64,000 nt of DNA from Isoetes taiwanensis (Eukaryota > Streptophyta > Lycopodiopsida > Isoetales > Isoetaceae). The notes under the pieces were generated by a model that ran no database searches, was not told where the DNA came from, and saw only the letters and a list, made by a program, of their open reading frames with translations. Position numbers and translations under genes: made by a program. The stretch is from assembly GCA_021234155.1 (NCBI GenBank), contig JAJEKV010000008.1, positions 7,404,445 through 7,468,444 on the forward strand, in the 5' to 3' direction. Positions 48,491 to 61,195 of the stretch are shown piece after piece. How positions within the stretch are numbered: the first letter of the stretch is position 1; each line of letters begins with the position of its first letter.

Positions 48491-51300
48491 AGTGAATTTC
48501 ACTTCTAGATATTTGTAGGTGAGTGCAACCTCTATATTTTGATCCTGATAAGTGAAGGAGGGAGGCCTGGGTTGACGAACGACAAGATGAGCAGCATCTT
48601 AGTCTTAACCAAATTAACGCGCATTCTAATGGCTAGAAGTATCTAAGGCATCTAGGTGCTGCTGCATGTCAGCTAGAGTGTAAGGTAAGAGATCCCCATC
48701 ATCGACATATATGAGCTGCATGTGATGATATGGTGCATAAGCTGAGCTCGACCACCCCCATGTTCAACAAGCCAACCTTCTAATTGATCAATATACATGC
48801 CAAATAGCGTAGGAGAGTGGGTATCCCTGGCAGATCCCAATACTACTATTGACAGGTTGATCGGACGGTGTCGTTCAAGCTGAGCATATCTCATACAACC
48901 ACTGTACTGCATTGCAAATCCGTAGGAATGCCCCAGTGCATCAATCTCTCCCACAGTCTTTCCGAGATCCAATGTTGAAGGCCTTCACAAAATCAATGAA
49001 ACACAAAATCCAAAATGTAAAAATATGATCAATGATGGATTGATTGGGCCTAAATCCTGCTTGTGTAAGGGTCTGGACCTCTGCCTCCTCTGCCCACACC
49101 ATCAGCTCAAGATGCTGGCCACTAGTTTTGAAAACAATAGGGTAACCATGGTTGTGTGGTAGTTGGCTAGGCAGTGAGTGTCACCTGCCTTACAGATAGA
49201 AACAACCATACTAGTGGTCCATTCTGGGGGAAAGCCTTCCTGAAGCACCCTATTGAGCAATGTAATTAGGAGGGGGCTTATCGATGGGCACACCCATTTG
49301 AATAGTTATGCCTGCATGCCATCTAAGTCTGCCGCCTTCCCATTGGCGAGATGCTGTAAGCTCTGGACAACCCTATACCTGGCATTTTTACCCTTGATAA
49401 AAGTGCAATACTATCCGATAGTATGCACGTCCAAAGCGGAGCTGTGACCCACTGAAGTCAATGTTTAAGTGCCTTACATTCATCATCAAACCACTAGTTA
49501 TGAGGAAAAGTTGCTATTCACGAGGGCCTATATAGGAGGCCTCTGGCCAGTTTGTTGCTATAGTATGGGAAGTTGTAGGATTCCCGTTAGCTGGTCTATG
49601 AGAATCTGGGTATAAGATTCTGCATGGTCGTAATCCAAGTGCAGCTAAGGCATGCGTGGGGTTGAAGGATACAAGACATAAACAAGTCGCCAAGCTATTT
49701 GTAGAAAGTGAGGTTGATGGTCTGAATCCACCTCTTCATCTCTATTCTCTGTGCTAGCATAGAGGTGGGCGACAAGGTGCACTCTACCACCAGCACGTAA
49801 TCCACGACATTGGTGCCGCCTTCCTGTTCCTCTTACCGACAAGTGTAGCAGGAGGAGGATGGCCACTTTGTCAGACCATTGTAGATAATCAAGTTAAGGA
49901 TGTTGCACATTTAAAGCAACTGCCTACCAAAGTGCGTGACCGAGTGTGCTTTGTCGTCTGATGCTCATAGTCAAGAAGTCTCTACAAAGTGAGCTGTGAT
50001 ATATGCTCAACCAAAGGGTAGCTGTTCTATGCCAGTGCATGCATTGAAGTCTCCAAGTAGCACCACATCTCCCAACTGTCTGTGCTGTTGTATATCATCA
50101 TATAGATCAACATAGAATCTAACCTATCCACAAAGTGGCAATGATAGAAGTTGGAATCTGCATGCACTCGTACCAATAGATAACGATTATGTCTATCCGT
50201 CTTGTGTAGGGAGACTGACAATGCCAAAGTTGTTCGGTTGTTGCAGGCGATACCTCCATGTCCGCGCTTGCCTGTGCATTATTGAACAACGAGTAGTGCT
50301 GATAGCCCGACAAATCCAGTAGCCATGTCCAACATGTTGCTAGGTTTTCATAAGGAAGATAAAATCCATATCCCTGATGATGGAATTCAAACTATTTTCC
50401 TTCTATTCAGGAAAGCCCCTACAGTTCCAGAAGATCATACACAAGGACAATCCCTATTCAGCGGCGGAAGATGTAGACTCCCACGGAGTTGTAGCAGCAA
50501 CAACAACAAGAAGGGCAGCATCCCAAGGTAGTGTAGGAATAGTAGGAGCAATGTTGGCAGTAGAAGCACCATGAGGGATGAGTACGGACAATTGGTGAAG
50601 CAGGAACGACAATAGTAATAGTAGTAGCAATAGCGATAGCGATGGGACCCGGGGGAGGGGAGATGAGGAGCAATAGACTCGGTGATCGAGGCAACAACAA
50701 CACTAAAAGCAACTCCAATAACAGCATCTTGAGGGGTTGCAATAGCCTTGCGCACCACATCTGCGGCCTCGGAGTTAGACGACTGAAAAACCTCCACCTT
50801 GCCTTGGACCAGTGCGGCAATGCCATTAGTGTGGCGAATGCCCTTGGCGGGGATTAGCTCTTGTCTATGGGATTGCTATTGCAGCGGAGTGAGATCATGA
50901 TCAACATATAACTAGGTGCCCTTCAACTTCACACCTCGACGCCATCCTCCGATCAACGCGTCTGCTATTGTGAATTGCACAATGTGTGGGCGATCGCGAT
51001 GTTGAACACCAAGATAAGTTGTCCTAGCAACATGCACAGGAGCATGAAACTTCATGTGGGAAAGGAGCAGGGCCTGGTGTTGCCCAATGAGGTTCTTCGC
51101 TGCTTCTTTGAAGAGGCTTTAGACAACCACATTGTGGCCTCTACACCTCTTCTCTTGTTGCTCTTTGAGCTAGTGCAATGTCCGCCAAGCCGGTGGGTGA
51201 TGTCTGTTATCTGTGCTATTGTTTTGAGGGACGAGGCAGTAGGGGATGTCGGGGTAGGGCAACATTTGCCACGCTCGTCTGTCTAGATGGCGAGTTTCAG
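48490..51300 (-). mobile_element. Heavily decayed LINE of the same family
   Basis: Minus strand. ORF1 RRM end at about 50830-51080 (KLKGTQLYVDHDLTPLQ), endonuclease start near 50325-50400 (FHKEDKIHI antisense counterpart shared with 10640), NYHTTMV and ITLLNRVLQEGFPPEWT (49102-49293), and palm motifs to YVDD (48698-48709, Val for Ala). Many stops and shifts, more than the other two copies. The 3' tail was not found; homology ends near 48490. Confidence 0.78.
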
Positions 51301-52604
51301 ATGTGAACATAGGTACTAGCCGCAATATGTTGTGTAGTCTTCATCCCTTGGATTTGAGAGCTTAGCTCTTGCTAGGGCAATTCCTTCCTGCCAATTCACA
51401 CATGCAATGCCGTGGTTGCTCATGAACATCTGCATGGAGGCCCTTACCCTGTTGAGCAATTGTTATATGCACCTCTCGCACATCATGATCCAGCGCAACT
51501 ATAGAAGTATAATCTCTTTATTTGACCTTCTCTATTGCACCATGCACGAGAAAATGGTGTTGGCGTTGGAATAAAATGCATTTTTGTGCTGATTAAAATT
51601 AATGCTATTATATACAATCTTCAACTGATGATGAATTATTCAGGCTGCATATTTGTTTTTTTTGAAATGATAATGATCTAGAAAAAAAATCCACCTGCTT
51701 ACCAAACTATCATATGGATGTGGTCAGATTTATTTCTTGATATTAAATAGTACCTTTGATCAATGGCATTCCGACAAAAAAGTGGATGTCCATATTTTAA
51801 TAATCCATTAGCATAGAACATAAGATCTAGGTACTTTTATATGTGTTTTTGTAACAAGGAATCTACAAAAATCTGATATGCAAAGACATTGACAAAGGCA
51901 TCCAATGTTGGGCAGGAATGTCTAGAGATTCATTTAAGTTAGAAGAGAAAATGGAGAAATCAGGGCCATTCAATGGTGCATGCATGTTCATTTAAGAAGT
52001 GCTGCAGTGCACTGGCAGCCTTTGCTCTTGAAAAAACCTGTGTTGTTGGGTGCCCAACTAGACAGATCCAACCCCAAGACGAAGAAAAAGTATGGCTTTT
52101 ACTTTAACTTATTATCCAGCCCACATGATCTTCACTGTCTGAATGTAACAGCCAAGGCCTACAAGTAGAAGGGTCCAAATCTTTAAGCAAAAAAAGGCCT
52201 TCGCCGTACCTCGGGACAGTTCAAAACACAACTCGGATGTATTAATAAATTTTTTGTTGTAGAATGCCCAGCTTGGGAGACCTCTCAGCTATGGAGATGC
52301 CTACGCCGGAATAGTAGTACGAGGCAAGTGCAGATGGCTTCTATTTCTGAACAACAGAAGCTTTTAGCGTTTTATTAGAGTTTGTACACCGCTCGTTCTA
52401 CAGAAGTTTTAAGTTCTTGGATGCCGGATTGGGATCTCTTTGGCAGATAAAAAAACAGGGTCCTATAGCGCCTTTCTGCTTTTCTTTTCTCGTGCTCTTT
52501 CTTTTGGATTCTTTATTCACTTCAAAGGGTCAAAATGAAAACGTATCTGCTTGCATTTTAAAGCCGATATTCATTTTTCGTGATTTGGTACAAGCGGGAA
52601 AACA
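51300..52604. other. Intergenic and 5' flank of the bZIP gene
   Basis: No gene seen. The last 200 bp before the ATG are probably 5' UTR (runs of CTTTTCTTT and no in-frame upstream ORF of note). I see no confident TATA box. Confidence 0.4.
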
Positions 52605-54951
52605 ATGGCGGATGGATACAGTGAACTAATGCAGAGGCTTCAATCTTCGCTGGTTGCATCTTCTCTTTCCGGCAGTGGAGGCTCAAAATGCAACAAGCCC
52701 ACCACATTATCTCAGTCTCAGAGCATTTTTAGAAGCCTTGCAGGACATAATGTAAGTAACCAAGGTACATATCCGGTGAAAATAGAACACTCACCTTGTG
52801 CGTCTGATACTTCCACCAGAACGACTGTTTCGGCAGATATTTCCATGGAAGATACTTCAGGTTCCCCCGCGCCCCATATTTCAGTTCTAGATTCGTACTG
52901 CAACACAGATCTTAGCGACAACCCATCTCGTAGAAGAGGCCACCGGAGGGCTCAGAGTGAGACTTTCTTCAGAGGTGGGTTTCTATTCGATTCAGACCCT
53001 CATATTCTGAAAGGTGAACTGCAGAGGGCGTTTGTTAGAGAAATAGAAATGGATAAGGATGAGGCCTCCCTTGATAGAGATTGTATGGACTTAGGAGCTG
53101 ATGAGGAGCACAGTGACAAGGAGGAAGATAAAGAAGCTGATGCAGGTGATTTATTTTCTCTCTACATTGATATGGAAAAGATTAATAGTTTTGAGGTTGA
53201 AAATCCAACCAGGGAAGATAGGGAGATGCATGACATAGGGCATGTGCCTGCATCAGATAAATCCTCCAAGGAACAGGAAATAGATTGCAAGCCTAAGATT
53301 GGTGGCTTGAATGATAATGCTGATAAGCATACAGGGAGCTCTGTAATGGATACTTTACCTCACAAAAGCCCTAAAAGGGCAGAAGATAATGTTCAGGACA
53401 TGAAGCGCGGATCCATCAAATCTGAAAATGGCTTGAAACAAGAGGAAGGGAAAAAAGAAACATTATCCAAAGTTTGGAATCAGAATGAGAACATTAAGCA
53501 AAGGGAAGGAAACCGTGGAGAAACTCATAACACAGCTAAGCTATCACACCATTCTAGAAGTATGTCCATGGATGGTGCATTAAACAATTTTCAGAGTAGT
53601 AAGAACCTTGATATTGGGCAGCATTTGGCATCCATAACAGAAGGTCACCGTGCGAAACATTTTCATACTAACTCCATGGATGGCAGCACAAATTTCAAGG
53701 TGGATGTAGAAGGACTTGATGCAAACAAGAAATTCTCTGCAAATCATAAGCTCGCTGAAATAGCTCTGGTTGATCCAAAAAGAGCAAAAAGGTTAGTAGC
53801 TCAATATTTTTTGCATGCTTTTTTAGGCATGATTCTTAGATATGGTTTTGTACATGTTGTAGGATTCTGGCAAACAGACAGTCGGCAGCTCGATCTAAGG
53901 AGCGGAAAATGCGTTACATTTCAGAGCTTGAGCGCAAGGTCCAAACTCTACAAACAGAAGCAACATCATTATCTGCACAGTTGACAATCTTACAGGTTAT
54001 ATATCTTTAGACAAGTAAAGTTTGAATTGTGATGCGCAAAACCTTTTATTAACAATCATCATTGTCAATTCCAGCGAGACTCGACAACACTGACAAATGA
54101 GAATAATGAGCTGAAGTTGAGATTGCAGTCAATGGAGCAGCAAGCACAGCTAAGAGATGGTCAGTTTGTACTTCTAGCAATGACAGCTATGTTCATTCCC
54201 TGTTTCATGTACCCTCTCCATTGGGGCAAGTAATAGTTAATGGCTAGGCCAAAATCACGCATAATAATTAGACGGAAGTCCATGTGTAAAACAAGCAAAT
54301 TCATTGTTCCTTATATGCAACACAATTATAGTCTATCAACAATGTTAAATTAGAGTTTCTATGCTTCGTATCATGTCAGAATTGTCTAGAACCAAAGCAT
54401 GGTTGTGAAAAGTGTGTGCACCATTTTATTGATTTCTTCTGTCTGCTTTGAGTTTTGTTATCCACAGAGTATATGTTGAAGCAGCAAATTTTTATCATCC
54501 ATGCCTTCAGAGAATATCCAAAGAAAGCAGAAATTGAAGTTCATACCACCGTTTCTATCTCATGTTGATCTTACTTTTCCGAGATTATATATACTTTTTA
54601 AGTTATGTGATTGAAGTTGAACTAAGGCCTTCTTCTTTGCCTGTAACTGCAGCTTTGAATGATGCTTTGCGTGATGAGATACAGAGACTGAAGTTGATGG
54701 CTAGCCAGCTCATGGGTGGTCTAGGGCAGCAGCTTTTCCAATTTTCTCAAGAACCAGCACCACAACAAGCACAGGATGCAGCTGCTTCACAACCAACTCC
54801 TCAGGATCCAGCTGCAAAGGAAGCAGTGCAGCCAGATTTTTTACAAAATGCATTTGGTGCCCTTCAGGGGCTCACTGGATCTTTGGGACCTTCTTTTATA
54901 AAGCAAGAAGAGGCTGGCATTGCAGTTAATCGAAAGACTGGAACTGTGTAA
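52605..54951 (+). CDS. Group I bZIP transcription factor (bZIP29/30, RF2a-like), four exons, complete
   Basis: Nuclear DNA-binding regulator and the only complete protein gene here. Exons are 52605-53791, 53863-53995, 54075-54159 and 54653-54951, with GT-AG introns of 71, 79 and 493 bp, giving 567 residues in one frame. The basic region NRQSAARSK starts at residue 400; Lys408 at the usual Arg position marks plant bZIP group I. Asn400-x7-Lys408-x9-Leu418 fits the bZIP signature. The zipper has leucines at 418, 425, 432, 439, 446 and 453 and Met460. N-terminal motifs typical of the bZIP29/30 branch are present: HRRAQSET (113-120), [11 protein letters not shown] (182-192) and RSMSMDGAL (318-326), the first and last resembling 14-3-3 sites. 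The middle is acidic and Lys-rich; the tail is Gln/Ala-rich. In the family these factors bind DNA as dimers and move between cytoplasm and nucleus. The start is the first ATG of the open frame (MADGYSEL). Splice sites are read by eye. Confidence 0.93.
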
Positions 54952-54959
54952 ATGTTAAT

Positions 54960-57900
54960 TAATAATAGTATAATTTTTTGCGATGGACATGCAAATTTTG
55001 TTGTCAAATAAATTCCATATATATGTGGAGTGACACTGGCAATGTTCATTGTACGGCGGCTTGAGTAAAAAAATAATTGCGTTTGCTTCAATGATACACA
55101 GTTCTGAAGCGTTTTGGAAGTACAAATGGCAAATGCCACCAGGCGATGGGCAATTGTTTGTTAATTCTATTTGCAGATATCCTTTGCTTACCATAGTATT
55201 TATTCTGCTGATAGTCCAAAACTGCGTTGTGAACATCTTTCTCCTCGACAACTAAAGAAGGAAAGCCAAACAAATTTATGGCACACGGAAGCTCTGGTGT
55301 TCCAAACTTTTCTTTAAAGTTTCCGTTAGACATTATCTGTTGCTTCTTAATAGTTTCTTTATTTCCATTTGTTCCTCACCTATGTTAAATCTGTTGCTTC
55401 TTAATAGTTTCTCTATTTCCATTTGTTCCTCACCAATGTGAACACAAGTTTTGATAACTTCTTGATTCAACTTATCAGCAACATCTCTGCCTTGATGCTA
55501 TTTGCTATTGACTTTAGACTTATGAGTAACATTTCTGCCTTGATGCTATTGACTTTAGGGAAGAACTTCAAAATACTCTTTTGCCAAAACACCCCTCCTT
55601 TGGGATATTTTTATGGAAATGACCGTAACCAGAAACCAGGGGCGTTTTGACAATTGCAGCAAAACATAAGAGTATTTTTGAGTTTTAATAGTCCATGAAC
55701 TAGGACATGACCAAGCAAATGTTGGATGTGTGTTTAGGGGCGTTTTGACAATTGCAGCAAAACATAAGAGTATTTTTGAGTTTTAATAGTCCATGAACTA
55801 GGACATGACCAAGCAAATGTTGGATGTGTGTTTATGCCTGAGTTGATTGATAGTGATAGACATTAAAATGCTTCTAACAAAGTGGACCAGATATAGTTTT
55901 TATTCAAGATATGATCTATATTCTGGGACCAGATATAGTATACTCAAGATGTGGTCTATACCTCACGCTTAATATGGCACCCAAATATGATATCGAACAA
56001 ATGGCCTCGAGCATCCCTAGTAAGATAAGGCTCTTGACATCACCTTGAAGCAGCAGTCCATGACTGCTAGATGTTACTGAGGGGGCTGTTGAAGATCATG
56101 AAACAAGGAAAGAGAAACAAATAGCTTTGAGACTAGGTATGGGTAACGAATTGTATAATCAAACATGACTATTTGCCTTTACGTTCCAAGGGATAATATG
56201 TACACAAAGTATGAGGAAATGTACTCACGCTCCCCAAATATGAGATCAAACTTGAAAAAAATATGAAGGGGCTCTGACTAGTCTAAACCAAGAATCTGCT
56301 ACTTTTTCCAAGACAAGTGCTTTACTCTTCATCATAACCTTTTGAACTTCTTCAAGATCAATGAGTAGGTAGGGTTTTGAGGCAACTACTTCTTCTTCTT
56401 CTTCTTCTTTGATAGACAAAGAGGCAACGATACTGCCCTTGCTAAACTGACTACCAAGGGCGAGTATTTCTTGCCGAGTCTTGGCTTGAACTTTTGCCAA
56501 AGAGAAGGATAACTTTTATTTCTTGGGGATCATAGAGAGGTGAAGGAGCAACCCGACCTGGGGCTTCGACGCAATGTAAAGTTTGGGTAGTTTCGATTCT
56601 GCTATATCGTCCAATCCTGGAGTGCCACGTGTGCAACATTCTTTCCCAAAATTGTTCTCTTAGTTTCATTTTTCAATTATACTTGCATTCTAAATTTCTA
56701 CTTGCATTCTAAGTTTTTACTTGCATTTTTTATTTGTTACTAACTTAGTAAGAAATAAAGAATGGAAGTAGAAAAACTTAGAATGTTGTTTGTCGACAAT
56801 TAATGAAACACAATATAGAAACAAAAAAATCTATTCAATATAGAGAATGTATTCAGATTACTGGAAAATAAGTTTCAAAACAGCAAAGCAAATTCAACAA
56901 TTCTTCCATCTAGGAAAGCTGGCAGAGCTTAATGGTACTGCAGCTGAGCTTCAAGTTTTTGAAACCTTTTCATCGGAAGAAGCAGCCAGCATTTTTGTGA
57001 GACCACGTTAAAAAAAAGGGAGTTCTTCCATTTCCTGTAAGTTGTGCAAAAAATAAGAATCGGCATGCAAAGGCAGCAAAGCGATCCTAAAATACGAAAA
57101 AACTCAATAACACCTTTAGTAAATATACCTTCAAGACAAAAACATTTGCAGGCAGCCATTTCACATCTCGGGAGGCCGGATTCACTAAAAAAGCTCAAGA
57201 AAGTCTCAAGAAACCTCTGTTTATCACGATCTTTAGCCAATCTTGTGAAAAATAAACTGACCTTCCATTAATCTTGCGAAAAATCACTCCACAAACATTC
57301 CTAAGACTCCTAAACCGTCGAATCAGACCTCAAAATCAACATCATCATCTTTCCAGCTAGGAATCATAAAACTTTAGCCGATCCTTGAAGAATCCTTGCA
57401 AAAAAATCTCTAAAACTCGTACAATGCGTAATCTAACTTCCGCCATCATTCTGGCGCCATAGCCACAGCCATCATTCCGGCGCCGTAGTCGCAGCTATAG
57501 CCGCGCACAAAGAGAGAGAAAAGTGCTCGAAAAATATCGTTTATGTAGCTGAACACGTCACCGCCATATCAGAATCAAAACTACCCAAAACTTTACGTTA
57601 CACCAATTTTCTTCAACTTGTAATTCCGCCGTGTCAGGCGTGCCTCCGCGCTGGCGCGCGTCGGCACGTCTTCCAGGGCGAAATTGCAAGTAGAAGGAAA
57701 TTCCTGTATACAAGGCTGCATGTGCTGGGCATTGTGGCCCTGATTGGTTGTTCTCATCGATTCTTGGATTGCAATGGGCATGTCCAGCAGACACACTATA
57801 ACAGGCTTACATGAAGACGCATCAGATGCCAAATGCCTCCCAACGCCATAGCTGCGCCCACTAAGAAATTCAAGTTCTGCTAATAGACAATTGCATGGCA

Positions 57901-58200
57901 CCCTAACGTCATCTCAACAAATGGACGACAAAGAAGCCCTCCACTCGCGCTGACTAAAGCAGCTCCACTTTTCGATCTGGATCGTCCAAACAGCAGATCA
58001 AGCGGCATCAAATAGCATATACTATCAACACTTGTCCTTCGGGCAACCCAAAAAGCATATCTCCCAAGGGTTTGCCAAAAACCATTATATATTGAGATGG
58101 AGTTGAATTTCTTTTTTATTGAACAACCCCTCCAGACACTTGCCAGTACTCATTACTAGTATAGGTTTCGTTAATTATTTTTACAAAAGTATATATTAGA
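54960..58200. repeat. Intergenic DNA with small tandem duplications
   Basis: A 98-bp unit is perfectly duplicated at 55639-55736 and 55737-55834 (starts GGGCGTTTTGACAATTGCAG). A 52-bp unit (CTGTTGCTTCTTAATAGTTT) is duplicated at 55338 and 55390. A GAAGAA-type run lies at 56390-56410. Repeat scraps at 56505-56670 and 57558-57900 match 48.3 kb. No supported gene. Confidence 0.8.
55007..55012 (+). terminator. Candidate polyadenylation signal of the bZIP gene
   Basis: A canonical AATAAA lies 56 bp after the TAA stop of the bZIP gene, in AT-rich 3' flank. Position and orientation fit a plant near-upstream element. Plants use loose signals, so this is only a likely site. Confidence 0.5.
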
Positions 58201-58960
58201 ATCTTGTTAAGAATATTCCATTTTGAATAGCAACAAGCAGTTGGGAATTCCTGAACAATAAGCAACATCAATAAATGGAAAAACAAGAAGCTTGTGTGAC
58301 TTGTGTAGAATTGAAGCTGGATGAAATGTCACCCATCTCTGCCATGTCTTATAGAGTTGTACAAAATCGAGAGAAATAATGCCAAAAAAATTCAACCCGC
58401 AGTGTTTAAAGGAAGATATGAAATATTCGGTGTAGTATGTCAAGATGTTAAGACAAATCACGACAAGACATAACCATTACCCATACCATTAGAAAGTGAT
58501 AATGTACAAGTATGGATTTTATAAGTGTACCACGAACAAGTTGCCAGTGCAATGTATGCCCCAAGTATACAGAATTTTAGCTTTATGGAATGATGCTACA
58601 AGACAAGAATCTGGCAAAACTAAATATTTAAGAGATGCATACTTTATATTCAAATTGCCACAACTATAGCCAGTGGCCTAGATCCTATGTTCACAGATCA
58701 CTTTTGGAAGACTGGGAGTAACTTTTAGCATGAGTAGCAGAAATCAGCCGAAATCTGACGAGCAGACAACAGAATCAATATGATCTTGGAAGATATATTG
58801 AGGAGAATTGTACTTGAAAAACCATTCAAATGGGAGGAACATTTTCCATATTTAATATTTGCTTATAACAATGTGTACCACACATGTATCAAAGTGAGTT
58901 CATTTGTGGCGATGATGCATAGAAAGCTAGATTGTATATTGGAGTAAATCGAACATTGAA
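58200..58960 (+). mobile_element. Ty3/gypsy-type remnant (integrase end), copy 2
   Basis: Plus strand shows decayed integrase core pieces in order: DPMFTDHFWKT (about 58685-58715), RINMILEDIL (about 58770) and WEEHFPYLIFAYNNVYHT (58827-58880). These correspond to the second catalytic-Asp region and the conserved post-DDE segment of chromovirus-type integrases. Multiple stops; a relic. It directly precedes the methyltransferase-like ORF. Confidence 0.75.
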
Positions 58961-59678
58961 TACTAACCCTATGCAGGAAAATATGCAAGTTCAGGAGCCC
59001 CACGCACTAGTGTACGCCACAAAAATTCAGGCCACTGCTGATGATCCTGTCGATGACATTGACCTCAGATTCTCGTTTGCCGATCATCCTCAAGAACTGC
59101 CACCAGTTCTGGTACCTAATGAAGAAGACGCAGACGGGGAGAGCGAGGCTATGGCCAGGAAGCTCTGCAACAGCAGATTCAGGTACAGCTGGCAAGGCTT
59201 GCCAGGAGACATAATCATGAGAAACCAGCTGGGGCCTGCCACATGCTCCTATCTCGTGCAGAAAATGGTACTGCCAGGAACAAGAGTGTTTGATTACTTC
59301 TCCTGTGGTTCGTTTGGCTGGACTTCATTGATGAATAAGAGATTTTGTATTGTATTCGAAAGTGACCCTGTTAAGCACAAGTGCCTACAGGGCATTCTTG
59401 GTAGGCTTGACCGCCTCCTGAATCCTATCATCGCAGCAGTTCCTGTGACAGAGAGACAAGGTGCTGTTGTTGAAGAAGCTGTAGATCCACCAAGTCCAGT
59501 GATACCTGAAGCTCAACCCGATGTGGACTATGATGTGATCAAAAAAACACAATTCAATCTGGACATTCTTGATGATCCCAATTTCACTGCCACAGCATTC
59601 GAGACCTTTCAAGGAGATCCTATGGGTGCTTCTTCTAGCCATGGCACTGGCGCTGCGGAACCTGATCCTGCTGCATGA
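58932..59678 (+). CDS. SAM-dependent (DNA) methyltransferase-like ORF
   Basis: Open frame of 248 residues. The central part reads GLPGDIIMRN, then LPGTRVFDYFSCGSFGWTSL, then RFCIVFESDPVKHKCL. This resembles methyltransferase motif I (a hydrophobic strand, Asp, then FxGxG; here FSCGSF, so the second Gly is replaced) followed by the acidic end of strand 2 (FESDP). A DPPY-type catalytic motif IV is not visible, so the piece may be partial or inactive. The N-terminal 80 residues and the acidic, Pro-rich C terminus are unrecognised. The true start may be Met at 58974 (MQENMQVQ). It converges on unknown gene copy 2 and may belong to the same element. Confidence 0.45.
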   Translation: MYIGVNRTLNTNPMQENMQVQEPHALVYATKIQATADDPVDDIDLRFSFADHPQELPPVLVPNEEDADGESEAMARKLCNSRFRYSWQGLPGDIIMRNQLGPATCSYLVQKMVLPGTRVFDYFSCGSFGWTSLMNKRFCIVFESDPVKHKCLQGILGRLDRLLNPIIAAVPVTERQGAVVEEAVDPPSPVIPEAQPDVDYDVIKKTQFNLDILDDPNFTATAFETFQGDPMGASSSHGTGAAEPDPAA

Positions 59679-60044
59679 CCTGAATTTTTTTTGTGATTAT
59701 AATGTAAATTGTACAATAATACTTTTGTAAACAGACTATCTCTTCCAAGTCCTTGCCTGTTGTGGCAAATTTATGGATATGCAAATCTATGAATTTAGAA
59801 GTTTTTATTGATTTTGTGATCTCAAGTTTCTTTAGCTTCATTATATGCATTCTTAGTATTTTTAATGGCGCCAATAAATGGCACTTTAGATGCATTTTTT
59901 TGCTAAATGGCGTCATAATTGCTCAAAAAATCGTCATAAAATGGACTAAAAAAGGATTTTCGTCCCTAATTGGAATCATGAAATTTCTCATTTTAATGAA
60001 ATTGTGCTTAAGTCTGCGTTCGACCTTGAAACCAGAACGAAAAT

Positions 60045-61115
60045 TATGTTGGCAAAACTTGGTGCCTTTGGCAGGCCAAGTCTACACTCATGTTCCAGCT
60101 CGTATATGGAATATAAGACTTTGTTGCTGAAATTAATATACGCTGCCTACTGTGAGACAACAGTTGTCTGATTGCCCAGCATGCAGAAGATAAGGAAAAT
60201 GAAAGTATCTAGCTCGGTCATATCCAGACACGTCTTATACCACTGTTCAATATCAGCTTCTTCATAAAATAGGGTGGGGTCTTCAATCATATTCATGGCA
60301 AATAGTGCCACAGATCCAGCCGCTAGTTCCAGACCACCGAATCCCTTGTGACCCAAGGTTACCAAGAAGGGAGGGGAGCTATCGTCCGTCTTAAATGGCA
60401 CCACCCCGAATCCAAGCTTTCGCTTCAGAAGTGCCATAGCACGTTTAGGAAAGGGGGCGATTTTGACGTTCCGTTTCAGCTTCGTGTTGATATAGGGTTG
60501 GCATAGCCGGTTCAACTCCTTTGTCTCATCCTCATCAAACGCGGCCTTCTCCTTATAGTAATCAAAATCATGGCATGCGTTGGATGCAACATTGCAGAAT
60601 TACGTGATGCATTCTTCCAACGCACGTCGTCTCTTCAGGACTGTGGCATAATCCTTTGCGTCCTGCATTTTTGAACTCCTAGTCTTCCTTAGCAGGATTG
60701 TCCCATCCAGGATTTTGCCCTGTAGGTCAACCGTTTCTTTGTCCGTGAGGCATTATATCCTTTTTCATGAACTGCTTGTCGAACAACTTTGGGTCTGGCC
60801 TTGTTGGCAATTCTCCATTGCTGTCCTTAAGCTTGCCTCTTGTCCAGAGAGCCCAGATCTCAATCCATTTTATCCAGACCGCCTCACTGCACAGAATGAG
60901 GTCATATTGGTCAGATAGGGATTCCCTGCCCTTTCTTGGTATTCTCTTTTTTTTTCTCATCTTCTTCATCCCCCTCATCATCTTCCTGGCCTTCCAGAAG
61001 AACATATCTGCACAGTTTCTCGAAGGTTTTCCACTTGTCTGAGGGAGCCCTGCTTCCTTTAGGCCACTGAGGACAACCCAATGCCTTCCACTGTTGCCGA
61101 GCGTGTATGATCTAG
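60045..61115 (-). pseudogene. Unknown two-copy gene, copy 2 (less decayed)
   Basis: Minus strand, about 350 codons: an acceptor-like CATTGCAG, HARQQWKALGCPQWPKGS (about 61085), an acidic EDDEGDEEDEKKK stretch, WIKWIEIWALWTRGKLKDS and PTRPDPKLFDKQFMKKD (60727-60900), FPKRAMALLKRKLGFGVVPF, LVTLGHKGFGGLELAAGS, MIEDPTLFYEEADIEQWY (60147-60515), then LYSIYELEHECRLGLPKAP (about 60090). One stop falls in PYPD and others further in. Amino acid identity with copy 1 persists in frame across shared blocks, so it was once a protein. Function unknown; linkage to palindrome arrays suggests an element-encoded protein. Confidence 0.6.
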
Positions 61116-61195
61116 TCAGGATAGGGGCTGCAATGAATAAATGGAACTATGTCAGAACAGTTATTTTAATAATCCATGGGAAGAGAACATACAGA

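Noticed and set aside
50458-50826. Leu/Ser-rich minus-strand frames suggesting a membrane protein
   Set aside because: They arise from AAC/AGC-type low-complexity repeats inside the decayed LINE.
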